A stretch of 64,000 bases of DNA from Thalassococcus profundi (lineage in GTDB: Bacteria > Pseudomonadota > Alphaproteobacteria > Rhodobacterales > Rhodobacteraceae), in assembly GCF_003344785.1 (NCBI RefSeq), contig NZ_QPMK01000018.1, forward strand, positions 34,363 through 98,362, given 5' to 3'. A program made the translations under genes and the position numbers. A model generated the notes under the pieces. It searched no databases, was not told the origin of the DNA, and was given only the letters and a program-made list of their open reading frames with translations. This document shows, piece after piece, positions 1 through 8,090 of the stretch. Numbering within the stretch: the stretch's first letter is position 1; every line of letters starts with the position of its first letter.

Positions 1-469
1 CCCCGACCGAGGCCATGCCGAAAATCGCGATCCAGAAATATTCGGCCGGCCCGAAGAAGAGCGTCAGCCGCGCCAGGATCGGCCCCATGGTCATCAGCGC
101 GATGGCGCTGGCGATGCCGCCGATGGCCGACGACCAGCAGGCGATCTTGAGCGCCTTGGAGGCTTCGCCCCGGTCGGCCATCGGAAAACCGTCGAAAGTG
201 GTGGCGATGGAGGCGGGTGTGCCGGGAATACGCAGCAGGATCGCAGGGATCGCGCCGCCGTACATCGACCCGTTATAAATACCCGCGACCATGGCCAGCG
301 CCACCAGCGGATCCATGGAATAGGTCAGGGGCAGCAGCAGCGCGATGGCCATGACCGGATTGAGTCCCGGCAGCGCGCCGATAAAGACGCCAAGCAGCGT
401 GGCACCCAGCATGGCCGTCAGCGGCCCGAAGGCCATGACCTGGGTGAAGGCGTTCACGTAAAAGTCCAT
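1..469 (-). CDS. tctA: Tripartite tricarboxylate transporter large permease TctA (N-terminal part)
   Basis: Large membrane subunit of a TTT-family, sodium- or proton-driven carboxylate importer in the inner membrane. About 156 N-terminal residues are in the window; the rest runs off its left edge. The protein starts MDFYVNAFTQVMAFGP and contains the TctA-typical stretch GALPGLNPVMAMALLLPLTY, followed by GSMYGGAIPAILLRIPGTPAS, the Gly/Pro-rich signature of the family. The ATG at 469 lies just before the tctB stop (471), so tctB and tctA are a coupled operon transcribed leftward. The substrate cannot be read from the sequence. The frame is intact as far as visible. Confidence 0.9.
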   Translation of the reverse strand, partial: MDFYVNAFTQVMAFGPLTAMLGATLLGVFIGALPGLNPVMAIALLLPLTYSMDPLVALAMVAGIYNGSMYGGAIPAILLRIPGTPASIATTFDGFPMADRGEASKALKIACWSSAIGGIASAIALMTMGPILARLTLFFGPAEYFWIAIFGMASVG

Positions 470-470
470 G

Positions 471-920
471 TCATCCCCCTGCCGTCAGAAGGGACAGGAT
501 CGCTTCGCGTGGAAGCGGTTTGTCGAGAAGAACCGAGAACACGAGGTACACGAGCATGATGAAGACCGCCGCCACGACCAGCGCATAGACGATCCTGCGG
601 AACCCCAGGGCCAGCGGCATGGCCAGCATCACCAGGAAGGAGGCCGTGTAGAACCCCAGCGGCACCACAGCCGCCACGTAGACTGCGGCAACCACGGTGG
701 CTATGATCATCTGTGCGGGCGCGTCGACCAGCGGGCGCGGTTCGTTGCGGGCGGAGCGGATCACCTTGATCACCACCGCCGCGCCGAGAAGCGTCAGGAT
801 CAGGCCCAGGGCCATTGGATAATTCCCGCTGGCGCCGCGGTACTCGGTAGCCATCCAAGCGGCGCCCAAGCCGATCCCCGAGAAGATCAGACCGACGACG
901 ATATCCTGACGCTTTTCCAT
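471..920 (-). CDS. tctB: Tripartite tricarboxylate transporter small permease TctB
   Basis: Small membrane subunit of the TTT carrier. The 149-residue protein begins MEKRQDIVVGLIFSGIGLGA and has about four hydrophobic segments (roughly residues 8-26, 36-52, 70-92 and 105-135), the usual size and topology of TctB. It lies between tctC (stop at 924) and tctA (start at 469) with almost no spacing, in the standard order C-B-A. TctB sequences diverge widely, so the call rests on size, topology and position together. Its partner receptor gene tctC is interrupted by a stop codon, so the carrier may lack its receptor. Confidence 0.85.
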   Translation of the reverse strand: MEKRQDIVVGLIFSGIGLGAAWMATEYRGASGNYPMALGLILTLLGAAVVIKVIRSARNEPRPLVDAPAQMIIATVVAAVYVAAVVPLGFYTASFLVMLAMPLALGFRRIVYALVVAAVFIMLVYLVFSVLLDKPLPREAILSLLTAGG

Positions 921-923
921 TGC

Positions 924-1874
924 TTACAGACCGAGGGCTTTGGAGACTTCGGCCAGCGCGTCGTATTCCGACTGCAGACGGGCGCCGAGGGCGTCTCCCT
1001 TGACTACGTTCGGGACTTCGCCCTTCGTGGCGAGGAATTCGACATAGCTCGGATCGTTCACGGCCTCGTCGATGGTCGCGGCCAGCTTGGCGACGATTTC
1101 TGGATCGAGGTCCTTCGGGCCCAGGATCGCCCGCCACAGCAGCGTTTCCTTGTCGGCCATGCCAAGCGTCTCGAGACCCGAAGCCCCGGAGAGGGCGGGG
1201 ACGTCGGCGGCAGAAGTCACCAGTGGGCATTTCGCCTCGCCGTTCTCGACGTAGGGCAGCACGGTCGAGATCGAACCGCCGTAAATGTCGACATGACCGC
1301 CGAGAAAGTTCTGAAGTGTCTCGCCCGCGCCGCCGAAGGGGATGGCCACGGCCTGAATGTCCTGCGCCTGGAAGATGCGTTCCGCGGCCAGTTGCATGGT
1401 GCCGCCGATGCCGTCGTTGCCGTAGGTGTACTTGCCGGGGTTCGCCTTGAGCTCCGCCAGGAATTCCTCGCCCGTCGTCGCCGGGAAGTCAGTCTTGACG
1501 CAGAGCGTGTAGGCGGTTTCCGAAGTCGAAGCGATCGGAGTGAAGCTGTCGAGCTAATAGGCCACGTTCTGCACCTGCGGAACTGTGGTCAGCGGGCTGT
1601 TCCAGGTCGCGAACAGCGAATAGCCGTCCGGTTTCGCCTGCATGAACTGCGATGCGCCCACCGAACCGCCGCCGCCGCCCACATTCAGGATGGCGATGGA
1701 CGTGCCGAGTTTTTCTTCCAGCAGAAGCGCCAGTTTCCGGGCGCTGGTGTCGGTGCCGCCGCCGGCCCCCGCGGGTATCGTCAATTCGATGGTGCGTTCG
1801 GGATATTCGGCGAATGCGGGTGTCGCCAGGGTTGCGGCGGCCGCGAGGCTGACAAAGGTTGCCTTGATAGTCAT
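924..1874 (-). pseudogene. tctC: TctC/Bug-family periplasmic receptor with in-frame amber codon
   Basis: Periplasmic solute receptor of the TTT carrier. A signal peptide ends at AFA, followed by EYPERTIELTIPAGAGGGTD, the typical Bug-family start, and the later part continues in the same frame (YTYGNDGIGGTMQLAAE, then IPFGGAGETLQNFLGGHVD) to the stop at 924. Codon 107, at 1554-1556, is TAG inside NVAY*LDSFTPIAS. Homology continues through it without a frame change, and the total of 317 codons matches the usual receptor length. Either the gene was recently inactivated by one base change (for example from TAC, CAG or AAG) or the base is a sequencing error. It is first in the operon after gntR. 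I treat it as a pseudogene. Confidence 0.8.
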
Positions 1875-1907
1875 GATCTCTCTCCCTTGATGATCAGGTG
1901 TATTGGG

Positions 1908-2639
1908 TCAGTTGATTTCGCTGCGATAGCGGAAGCCCAGAGCACTGCCGCTCGCGATGCGCCATTCGATCGGTGTATCCTCGATGTCAAAGGCGGTGCG
2001 TTCGATGATGGCGAGCGGGTCGCCCGGCTGAATGCGCAACTGCTGCGCGACGGTTTCGTTTGCCGTGCCGAAGGACACTTCGTCGGTGGCGCGCTTCACC
2101 AGCACGCCGAAGTGTTCAAAGTAAAGCGGGTAGAGCAGGGGCCCCAGGGCCGGTTCGGGCAGCGTTTCGAATCCCTCAAAGCGCGCGGTCGGAATGTAGA
2201 TCTCCTCGAAGAGCACGGGCTGGTCGGACAGGCTGCGCAGGCGCACGATCTTGATGACCTCGTCGGTCCCGAGCGCGGCCGCCGCGGCTTGCGGCGCCTT
2301 GACCGCGCTGCGCAGGATCAACTGGCTCGAGGGGATCGAGGGGGCAGAGCCGTCGCTCTCGCGCATCGCGAAGAACCGGAACAGGGTGGCGTTGAAGGAC
2401 GGTCCGCGCAGATAGGTGCCAGAGCCCTGGCGCCGTTCCAGCAGACCTTCGTCAACCAGCCCATCCACCGCCTTGCGCACGGTGCCGACGGACACCTTGA
2501 ACTCCCGCGCGAGCCGACCTTCGGACGGGATCGGCGTCTCAGGCGTCCATTCGCCCCGCGCGATGCGCGAAGACAAGCTGTCGCGGAGCCGGATGTAGGC
2601 CGGAAGCCGCATGTCGCCGGCTGCGAATCCATCAATCAT
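1908..2639 (-). CDS. GntR/HutC-family transcriptional regulator
   Basis: DNA-binding repressor with an N-terminal winged helix (about residues 12-76, including PSEGRLAREFKVSVGTVRKAVDG) and a C-terminal UTRA ligand-binding domain (about 95-235, with VLFEEIYIPTARF and IEWRIASGSALGFRYR). The length of 243 residues is normal for the subfamily. It lies just upstream of tctCBA on the same strand and divergent from the amidohydrolase, so it probably controls both in response to the imported carboxylate or a breakdown product. A perfect 12-bp palindrome lies in the divergent spacer. The ligand is unknown. Confidence 0.85.
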   Translation of the reverse strand: MIDGFAAGDMRLPAYIRLRDSLSSRIARGEWTPETPIPSEGRLAREFKVSVGTVRKAVDGLVDEGLLERRQGSGTYLRGPSFNATLFRFFAMRESDGSAPSIPSSQLILRSAVKAPQAAAAALGTDEVIKIVRLRSLSDQPVLFEEIYIPTARFEGFETLPEPALGPLLYPLYFEHFGVLVKRATDEVSFGTANETVAQQLRIQPGDPLAIIERTAFDIEDTPIEWRIASGSALGFRYRSEIN

Positions 2640-2692
2640 CGTTGTCCTCCCTTTCCAAGCGATAAGCCAGATTGACCCCTCCAGTCAACTAG

Positions 2693-2704
2693 TCATATAT
2701 ATGA
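2693..2704. promoter_or_regulatory. Palindromic candidate operator between gntR and amidohydrolase
   Basis: TCATATATATGA is a perfect 12-bp inverted repeat in the 81-bp divergent spacer. It is AT-rich in an otherwise GC-rich sequence and lies 16 bp before the amidohydrolase start. GntR-family dimers usually bind such palindromes, so it is a candidate site for the adjacent regulator. No binding consensus could be tested. Confidence 0.45.
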
Positions 2705-2720
2705 TTTTGAGGAGGCGCCC

Positions 2721-3515
2721 ATGATTCAGTTCGACTGTCACGCTCATGTCTATGAAACGGTGCGCGCTGTGTCCGGCGCCAGATACGTGCCGGATCACCC
2801 CGCGCCGCTGTCGGAGTGGCTTGGGCACCAAGCGACCCGCGGCCTCGGCGGCGGCGTGATCGTTCAGGTCAGTTTCCTGGGCACCGACAATTCCGAGATG
2901 TGCTCGGCCCTGGCCGGGCTGGACAGGACACGGTTCGCCGGAGTCGGGGTTGTCGCGCTGGATGCCAATGCCGAAGAGCTGGAGAGGCTGGCCGCCGCGG
3001 GCATGCGCGGCGTCCGGTGGAACCTTGTCGGTGGCGCGCCCGTGCCGGATCTGAAAGCCCCGTCGGTTCAGGGGTTAATCGCAAAGCTACGCGCGCTTGG
3101 CCTGCATCTAGAGATTCATCTGGAAGGGCCGGCCCTGGCGCCGCTTCTGCCCGCGCTGACGGACCTGGGCGTCGATCTCGTGGTCGATCATTTCGGGCTC
3201 CCGTCAGAGCCGGATGCGTCGAAGGACCCGCTGGTCCGCGCCGTGGCCGGTCTTGCGGACCGCGAGGCGCTTTTCTTCAAGTTCGCGGCGCCCTACAGGC
3301 GGCCTTTCGACATCCGCCCGCATGGCTTGGCGTTGCTGAACCTGCTGCCCCCGGGCCATGTCGTCTGGGGCAGTGATTGGCCGCATACGCAGCATGAAAC
3401 CCGGACAAGCTATGCGGAGTGTCAGGGCCAAGCTGCGGCCTGGGCGCGGTGCGGCCTCTCGGACCGCCGCGCCGCAACACGGCTATACGGTATTGGCGGC
3501 GATCCGGCGCGGTAA
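2721..3515 (+). CDS. Amidohydrolase-2 family hydrolase (2-pyrone-4,6-dicarboxylate lactonase-like)
   Basis: TIM-barrel hydrolase of the amidohydrolase-2/LigI type, which opens lactones or cleaves carboxylated ring products. The 264-residue protein starts MIQFDCHAHVYE, carrying the HxH strand-1 motif; later landmarks are VDHFGLP (about residue 154) and VVWGSDWPHTQ with the conserved Asp near 216. The start is supported by GAGGAGG seven bases upstream. It is divergent from gntR and the TctABC carrier, a common arrangement in which the hydrolase acts on the imported carboxylate. The exact substrate is unknown. PDC lactonase and other dicarboxylate lactonases are equally plausible. Confidence 0.75.
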   Translation: MIQFDCHAHVYETVRAVSGARYVPDHPAPLSEWLGHQATRGLGGGVIVQVSFLGTDNSEMCSALAGLDRTRFAGVGVVALDANAEELERLAAAGMRGVRWNLVGGAPVPDLKAPSVQGLIAKLRALGLHLEIHLEGPALAPLLPALTDLGVDLVVDHFGLPSEPDASKDPLVRAVAGLADREALFFKFAAPYRRPFDIRPHGLALLNLLPPGHVVWGSDWPHTQHETRTSYAECQGQAAAWARCGLSDRRAATRLYGIGGDPAR

Positions 3516-3562
3516 AGTCAAGAGCCCCGCCGGCAACCGCCGGAACATCGCAAGAGGCGGAA

Positions 3563-3594
3563 CGTGCCCTGTCCGAACCGCCGGCCAGGGCACG
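3563..3594. terminator. Hairpin between convergent genes
   Basis: CGTGCCCTG and CAGGGCACG form a perfect 9-bp stem with a 14-nt loop, between the convergent ends of the amidohydrolase (3515) and the aldehyde dehydrogenase (3601). There is no U-tract on either side, so it may act as a weak bidirectional terminator or as an mRNA 3' end stabiliser. Confidence 0.5.
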
Positions 3595-3600
3595 ATTCGG

Positions 3601-5031
3601 TCAGAGACCGCCGAAATGCATCGCCTTGGTTTCGAGATATTCTTCGATCCCTTCCTGACTGCCTTCGCGACCGAGTCCCGAGGCCTTGACGCCCCCGAAA
3701 GGCGAGACCTCAATGCTCAGCAGGCCGGTGTTCAGCCCCACCATCCCGAACTCCAGCGCTTCGCCGAAGCGGAAGGCGCGGGACATGTCGCGGGTGTAGA
3801 AATAGGCCGCAAGGCCAAAGGGCGTGCCATTGGCCAGCGCCTCCTCCTCCGTCTCGAAACGGAAGATCGGCGCGACGGGGCCGAATGTCTCCTCCGATGC
3901 AAGGCGCATCTCGTCGGTCGCACCGGACAGAACGACCGGATCGGCATACTGCCCCGCCAGGTCGCGCGTGCGGGTAGCGCGGGCCGCGCCACGGTCCAGC
4001 GCATCGGCGACATGGGCGCGGATCTTCTCGATTGCGGCGGGGTTGATCATGGGGCCGATGTCCGTCCCGTCCTCGGTGCCGGGGCCCACGCGCAGCGCAT
4101 CGACCCGCGCGGCGAGCGCGGCGACAAAGGCATCGTGGATGCCCGCCTGCACCATGATCCGGTTGGCGCAGACGCAGGTCTGCCCGCCATTGCGGAACTT
4201 CGACTGCATCGCGCCCTCGACCGCCGCATCGAGATCGGCGTCGTCGAAGACCACGAAGGGGGCGTTCCCGCCCAGCTCCAGGCTGAGCCGCTTGAGCGTT
4301 GGGGCGCATTGTTCCGCCAGGAGCGCACCCACGCGTGTCGACCCGGTGAAGGACAGTTTGCGCACCACAGGGCTGCCGGTCAGCGCGCCGCCGATGGCCT
4401 CCGGCCGGCCGGTCAGCACGTTGAGCACCCCGGCCGGAATCCCGGCGCGTTCGGCCAGAACCGCAAGGGCCAGTGCCGAATAGGGCGTGAAGTCGGACGG
4501 CTTGATGACCATGGTGCAGCCGGCCGCCAGCCCCGGTGCCACCTTGCGGGTGATCATGGCGATGGGAAAGTTCCAGGGCGTGATGATCGCGCAGACGCCA
4601 ACCGGCTCTTTCAAGGCAAAGATCTTCTTGCCCTCAGTGGGGGAGGGGATGATCTTGCCGTTGATGCGCCGCGCCTCTTCGGCAAACCAGCGCACGAAGC
4701 TGGCGCCGTAGGCCACCTCTCCGCGCGCCTCGGCCAGCGGCTTGCCCTGTTCCGCGGTCAGGATCTGCGCCAGGTCCTCGGTATTGTCGAGGATCAGACG
4801 ATACCATGCCATCAGCAGGTCCGCCCGTTCCGCATGGGTGCGCGCGGCCCAACCCTTCATCGCGCGCTCTGCCGCCGCGATGGCTTCCTCGGTGTCCGCC
4901 GCGGTGCAGTCGGGCAGGTCGCCCAGCGGCTCTCCGGTTGCCGGATTGGTCACGGTCAGGCCGGGGCGGGCCCGCCAGTCGCCGTCGATCAGCGCCGCGT
5001 TGCGGAAGAGGTCGGGGTTTTTGAGGGTCAT
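3601..5031 (-). CDS. NAD(P)-dependent succinate-semialdehyde dehydrogenase family
   Basis: Cytosolic aldehyde dehydrogenase that oxidises a semialdehyde to the acid; closest in character to GabD. The 476 residues are the normal ALDH length. The start reads LKNPDLFRNAALIDGDWRA, followed by the cofactor region ITPWNFPIAMITRKVAPGLA, the general-base Glu in LSLELGGNAPFVVFDDAD, and the catalytic Cys in FRNGGQTCVCANR. These GabD-like signatures suggest succinate semialdehyde or a related short semialdehyde. It overlaps the upstream dehydrogenase gene by four bases (ATGA), so the two are co-translated. The true substrate could be another omega-semialdehyde from this amine-catabolic region. Confidence 0.85.
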   Translation of the reverse strand: MTLKNPDLFRNAALIDGDWRARPGLTVTNPATGEPLGDLPDCTAADTEEAIAAAERAMKGWAARTHAERADLLMAWYRLILDNTEDLAQILTAEQGKPLAEARGEVAYGASFVRWFAEEARRINGKIIPSPTEGKKIFALKEPVGVCAIITPWNFPIAMITRKVAPGLAAGCTMVIKPSDFTPYSALALAVLAERAGIPAGVLNVLTGRPEAIGGALTGSPVVRKLSFTGSTRVGALLAEQCAPTLKRLSLELGGNAPFVVFDDADLDAAVEGAMQSKFRNGGQTCVCANRIMVQAGIHDAFVAALAARVDALRVGPGTEDGTDIGPMINPAAIEKIRAHVADALDRGAARATRTRDLAGQYADPVVLSGATDEMRLASEETFGPVAPIFRFETEEEALANGTPFGLAAYFYTRDMSRAFRFGEALEFGMVGLNTGLLSIEVSPFGGVKASGLGREGSQEGIEEYLETKAMHFGGL

Positions 5032-6080
5032 GCTTGGGTCTCCAGTGCGGTGAGGATCGCTGTGGTGATGTCATCGGTGGACTGCTGGCCCGGGCGTGTG
5101 CCGATGCCCTGTCCGGTCGCGGTTTCCGTGGCGGTCAGGATGGCTTTCGCCGCCGCGGCCTCGCCCAGATGGTCCAGCATCATCGCCGCCGACCAGATCG
5201 CCGCGATCGGGTTGGCGATGCCTCGTCCGGCGATATCAGGGGCCGAGCCGTGCACCGGCTCGAACATCGAGGGGCCACTGCGGTCGGGGCAGATGTTGGC
5301 CGAAGCGGCAAAGCCCAGCCCGCCCTGGATCGCGGCGCCCAGGTCGGTAAGGATGTCGCCGAAGAGGTTTGAGGCCACCACCACGTCGAGGCTTTCCGGC
5401 GCCATCACCATGCGCGCGGCCATGGCATCGACATGCATCATGGCCATGGTCACATCCGGATAATCCTGCGCGACGTGGCGGGTCATCTCGTCCCAGAAGA
5501 CCATCGAATGCTTCTGAGCGTTGGACTTGGTGACAGAGGTGACATGCCCGCGCCGCGCCCGGGCCTGATCGAAAGCAAAGCGCAGGATGCGTTCGACGCC
5601 GGTGCGGGTGAAGATCGCGGTTTCCACCGCCACCTCGTTCGCCATGCCCTGATGGACCCGGCCGCCCGCACCGGAATACTCGCCTTCCGTGTTCTCGCGG
5701 ATGCACAGGATGTCGAAATCCTTGGCCTTCAGCGGCCCCTCGACACCGGGCAGCAGCCGGTGCGGGCGGATGTTGGCATATTGGTTGAACGCCTTGCGGA
5801 TCGGCAGCAGCAGCCCGTGCAGAGAGACCGCATCGGGCACCGTTTCCGGCCAGCCCACGGCACCCAGCAGGATCGCGTCGAAGGTCCGGAGCGTGTCGAT
5901 CCCGCCCTCGGGCATCATCGCACCGGTTTCAAGGTAATGCGCGCAGGACCAGTCGAACTGCTGCGAGGTGACGGCGAAACCGTGCCGCTGGGCGGTGGCT
6001 TCAATGACCGTCATCGCGGCCGCGGTGACGTCCACGCCGATCCCGTCGCCGGGGATCACGGCCAGATTGTAGGTTTGCAT
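5028..6080 (-). CDS. Tartrate dehydrogenase/decarboxylase-type isopropylmalate dehydrogenase family enzyme
   Basis: NAD-dependent beta-decarboxylating dehydrogenase of the IDH/IMDH superfamily. The start at 6080 (MQTYNLAVIPGDGIGVDV) is chosen because GGAG lies seven bases upstream; an in-frame ATG 15 bases earlier lacks this. Landmarks are CIRENTEGEYSG, the substrate-binding region VTKSNAQKHSM, DVVVASNLFGDILTDLGA and MFEPVHGSAPDIAG. The EGEYSGAGGR loop favours the tartrate/D-malate group over LeuB or Icd. About 350 residues. It precedes the aldehyde dehydrogenase in the same transcript and follows a DAO-family oxidase. Its substrate, D-malate, tartrate or a related hydroxyacid, cannot be settled here. 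Confidence 0.8.
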   Translation of the reverse strand: MQTYNLAVIPGDGIGVDVTAAAMTVIEATAQRHGFAVTSQQFDWSCAHYLETGAMMPEGGIDTLRTFDAILLGAVGWPETVPDAVSLHGLLLPIRKAFNQYANIRPHRLLPGVEGPLKAKDFDILCIRENTEGEYSGAGGRVHQGMANEVAVETAIFTRTGVERILRFAFDQARARRGHVTSVTKSNAQKHSMVFWDEMTRHVAQDYPDVTMAMMHVDAMAARMVMAPESLDVVVASNLFGDILTDLGAAIQGGLGFAASANICPDRSGPSMFEPVHGSAPDIAGRGIANPIAAIWSAAMMLDHLGEAAAAKAILTATETATGQGIGTRPGQQSTDDITTAILTALETQA

Positions 6081-6098
6081 GTGTCGCTCCGCCAATGG

Positions 6099-7424
6099 TC
6101 AGAAATCGGAAACCTTGCCCCACTGGCTTTGCCCGAAACGGGCCAGCCGGTATTGGGCTGTTTCGGTGACGGGGGTCCGGGCCAGCACCATGTCGGCGAC
6201 CAGATGGCCGACGCCCGGACCGATGCCGAAGCCATGGCCCGACAAGCCCGCCGCCAGCACGAGGCCGGGAATGCCGATGTCGGCGTCGATGACCGGCACG
6301 CCGTCCGGGGTGCTGTCGATATAGCCGCCCCAGCTGGCCTGAACCTCCGCCTTTTTCAGTTCGGGCATCAGGGCGCGGGCGCGCTCAAGTGTCTGGGCGA
6401 TGACCGTGGCATCCGGTTTCGGATCGAGGATGCGCGTGCGCTCCATCGGCGTGGGCCGGTCCAGCGCCCAGCGTTTGCGCGTCTCGAAACCCGCGGCCCA
6501 GGCCTGGGTGCCGCCGGGGCGCAGCACGCGCCAGCGCCGGGCGAACATCGGCAGGAAATGTCGCATGCCCAGGATCGCGCCCGGCGTCGGATCGAGGTTC
6601 GCGCGCCCCGAGGTGGCCAGCGTATAGCCGCCATCGGCCCGGCGCGTGACCGTCACCGGCCTGGTATGCAGGGCGTCGGGCAGGCCCGTCACGCCCGGCG
6701 CGACCGACAGGATCGAGCTGCGCGCCGAAGCCTGCGGAAAGAAGATGCCAAGCTGGCGCAGAAAGCTTGCCGCCCAGGCGCCGCCCGCCACCACGGCGGA
6801 AGGCGTGCGCACCGTGCCGCGTTCGGTCACAACCGCCGAAACGCGGCCGCCGCTGCGTTCAATGCCCCGCGCGGCGCAGCTCTGCACCACATGGCCGCCC
6901 AGCTTTTCGACCGCCTGTGCGATCAGCGGCGCCGCCCGCGCCGGATCGGCGGTGCCGTCGGTGGGCGACCAGACACCGCCCTTCCAGCGCCGGCCGGTGG
7001 CCGCACCGCGTGTCGCGGCCTCTTCGGCGCCGAGCATGCGGGTGTCGATGCCTTCGCCGCGTGCGAAGCGGCCCCATTTGGCCCAGCCTTCGATCTCTGC
7101 CTCGTCATTGGACAGGTAAAGCAATCCGCAGCGGCGGAACCCCAGGCTGTCCCCGATCTCCGCGCCCATGCGTTCCCAGAGGTCGAGGCTTTTGGTCGAG
7201 AGCGGCAATTCGCGGGCGTCCCGGTTCTGCTGGCGACACCAGCCCCAGTTGCGGCTGGACTGTTCGCCCCCGATCACTCCCTTTTCGAGCAGGACGACCT
7301 TATGGCCCGCGCGTGCCAGCCAGTAAGCGGTACAGACGCCGACGATCCCGCCCCCGATCACGACGCAATCGGCTTCGGGCGGCAAGGTGTCGGACGTGGT
7401 TACGGCGAGGCGCGGCGCGGACAT
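6099..7424 (-). CDS. DAO-family FAD-dependent oxidoreductase
   Basis: FAD enzyme of the glycine oxidase/D-amino-acid dehydrogenase fold, oxidising an amine or amino acid. The dinucleotide-binding motif VIGGGIVGVCTAYWLARAG is near the N-terminus, the FAD-linked C-terminal motif DADIGIPGLVLAAGLSGHGF near the end, and SSRNWGWCRQQNRD is typical of the group. The start at 7424 (MSAPRLAV) is preferred, with AAAGGT about six bases upstream; the open frame extends to 7547 but that extension looks non-coding. The enzyme heads a minus-strand set with the two dehydrogenases and is divergent from an Lrp-type regulator, its likely controller. It is one of three intact DAO genes in the window. Confidence 0.8.
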   Translation of the reverse strand: MSAPRLAVTTSDTLPPEADCVVIGGGIVGVCTAYWLARAGHKVVLLEKGVIGGEQSSRNWGWCRQQNRDARELPLSTKSLDLWERMGAEIGDSLGFRRCGLLYLSNDEAEIEGWAKWGRFARGEGIDTRMLGAEEAATRGAATGRRWKGGVWSPTDGTADPARAAPLIAQAVEKLGGHVVQSCAARGIERSGGRVSAVVTERGTVRTPSAVVAGGAWAASFLRQLGIFFPQASARSSILSVAPGVTGLPDALHTRPVTVTRRADGGYTLATSGRANLDPTPGAILGMRHFLPMFARRWRVLRPGGTQAWAAGFETRKRWALDRPTPMERTRILDPKPDATVIAQTLERARALMPELKKAEVQASWGGYIDSTPDGVPVIDADIGIPGLVLAAGLSGHGFGIGPGVGHLVADMVLARTPVTETAQYRLARFGQSQWGKVSDF

Positions 7425-7593
7425 GGGCAGACCTTTCATTTGGATGGACCCTAGCCGGGGCCCGGCAGCGCGTTCTTCTGCAATCGCCCGTGCAAACGGC
7501 ATTTCCTTTTGAAACACGGTGGTAAATAAGGTGTCGTAGCACACCATTCCGGACGGGCAGTCCGCCTCCCTGATCCCGACCCAAGGAAACGCA

Positions 7594-8088
7594 ATGAAGC
7601 CGGCCTACAAGCTCGACAGGATCGACGTGAAAATCCTTGCGGTGCTGCAACGCAATGGCCGCATCACCAATGTCGAGCTTGCCGATGCCGTGAACCTTTC
7701 GCCCTCGCCCTGCCTGATGCGGGTGAAAAAGCTGCAGCAGGCGGGCTATATCTCTGGCTATTCGGCGCAGATCGACCTGGCGCGCCTGGGCTCGACCATG
7801 ACCGTCTTTACGGAATTCACGCTGAAGAACCATCGGCAGATCGACTTCGCGCGCTTCCAGGAGGCGCTGGAGAAGATCGACAGCTGCGTGGAATGCCACC
7901 TGGTGTCGGGTGGCTACGATTACCTGGTGAAGTTCGTCACCAGCGGGATCGACGACTACCAGTCGATCGTCGAAGGTCTGATCGACCGCGAGGTGGGCGT
8001 CGACATGTATTTCAGCTTCGTGGTGCTCAAAACGCCCTTCGCCCGCCAGCATATCGATCTGACCCGGCTGTTCAGCGATCTCGACTGA
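7594..8088 (+). CDS. Lrp/AsnC-family transcriptional regulator
   Basis: Amino-acid-sensing DNA-binding protein. The 164 residues contain an AsnC helix-turn-helix (LDRIDVKILAVLQRNGRITN, then VELADAVNLSPSPCLMRVKKL, roughly residues 7-50) and a C-terminal RAM ligand domain (VFTEFTLKNH, then VECHLVSGGYDYLVKFVTSG). Lrp-type regulators usually sit beside the genes they control, and this one is divergent from the DAO oxidoreductase. It is therefore probably the local activator of the oxidase-dehydrogenase set in response to the amino substrate. It is convergent with the hydroxyacid dehydrogenase, the stops being only 3 bp apart. Confidence 0.9.
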   Translation: MKPAYKLDRIDVKILAVLQRNGRITNVELADAVNLSPSPCLMRVKKLQQAGYISGYSAQIDLARLGSTMTVFTEFTLKNHRQIDFARFQEALEKIDSCVECHLVSGGYDYLVKFVTSGIDDYQSIVEGLIDREVGVDMYFSFVVLKTPFARQHIDLTRLFSDLD

Positions 8089-8090
8089 TC

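Noticed and set aside
468..2675. A 735-codon open frame on the plus strand
   Set aside because: It is the complement of the tct genes and gntR; composition is His/Arg/Gln-rich and no family pattern is present. It is open only because GC-rich DNA lacks stops.
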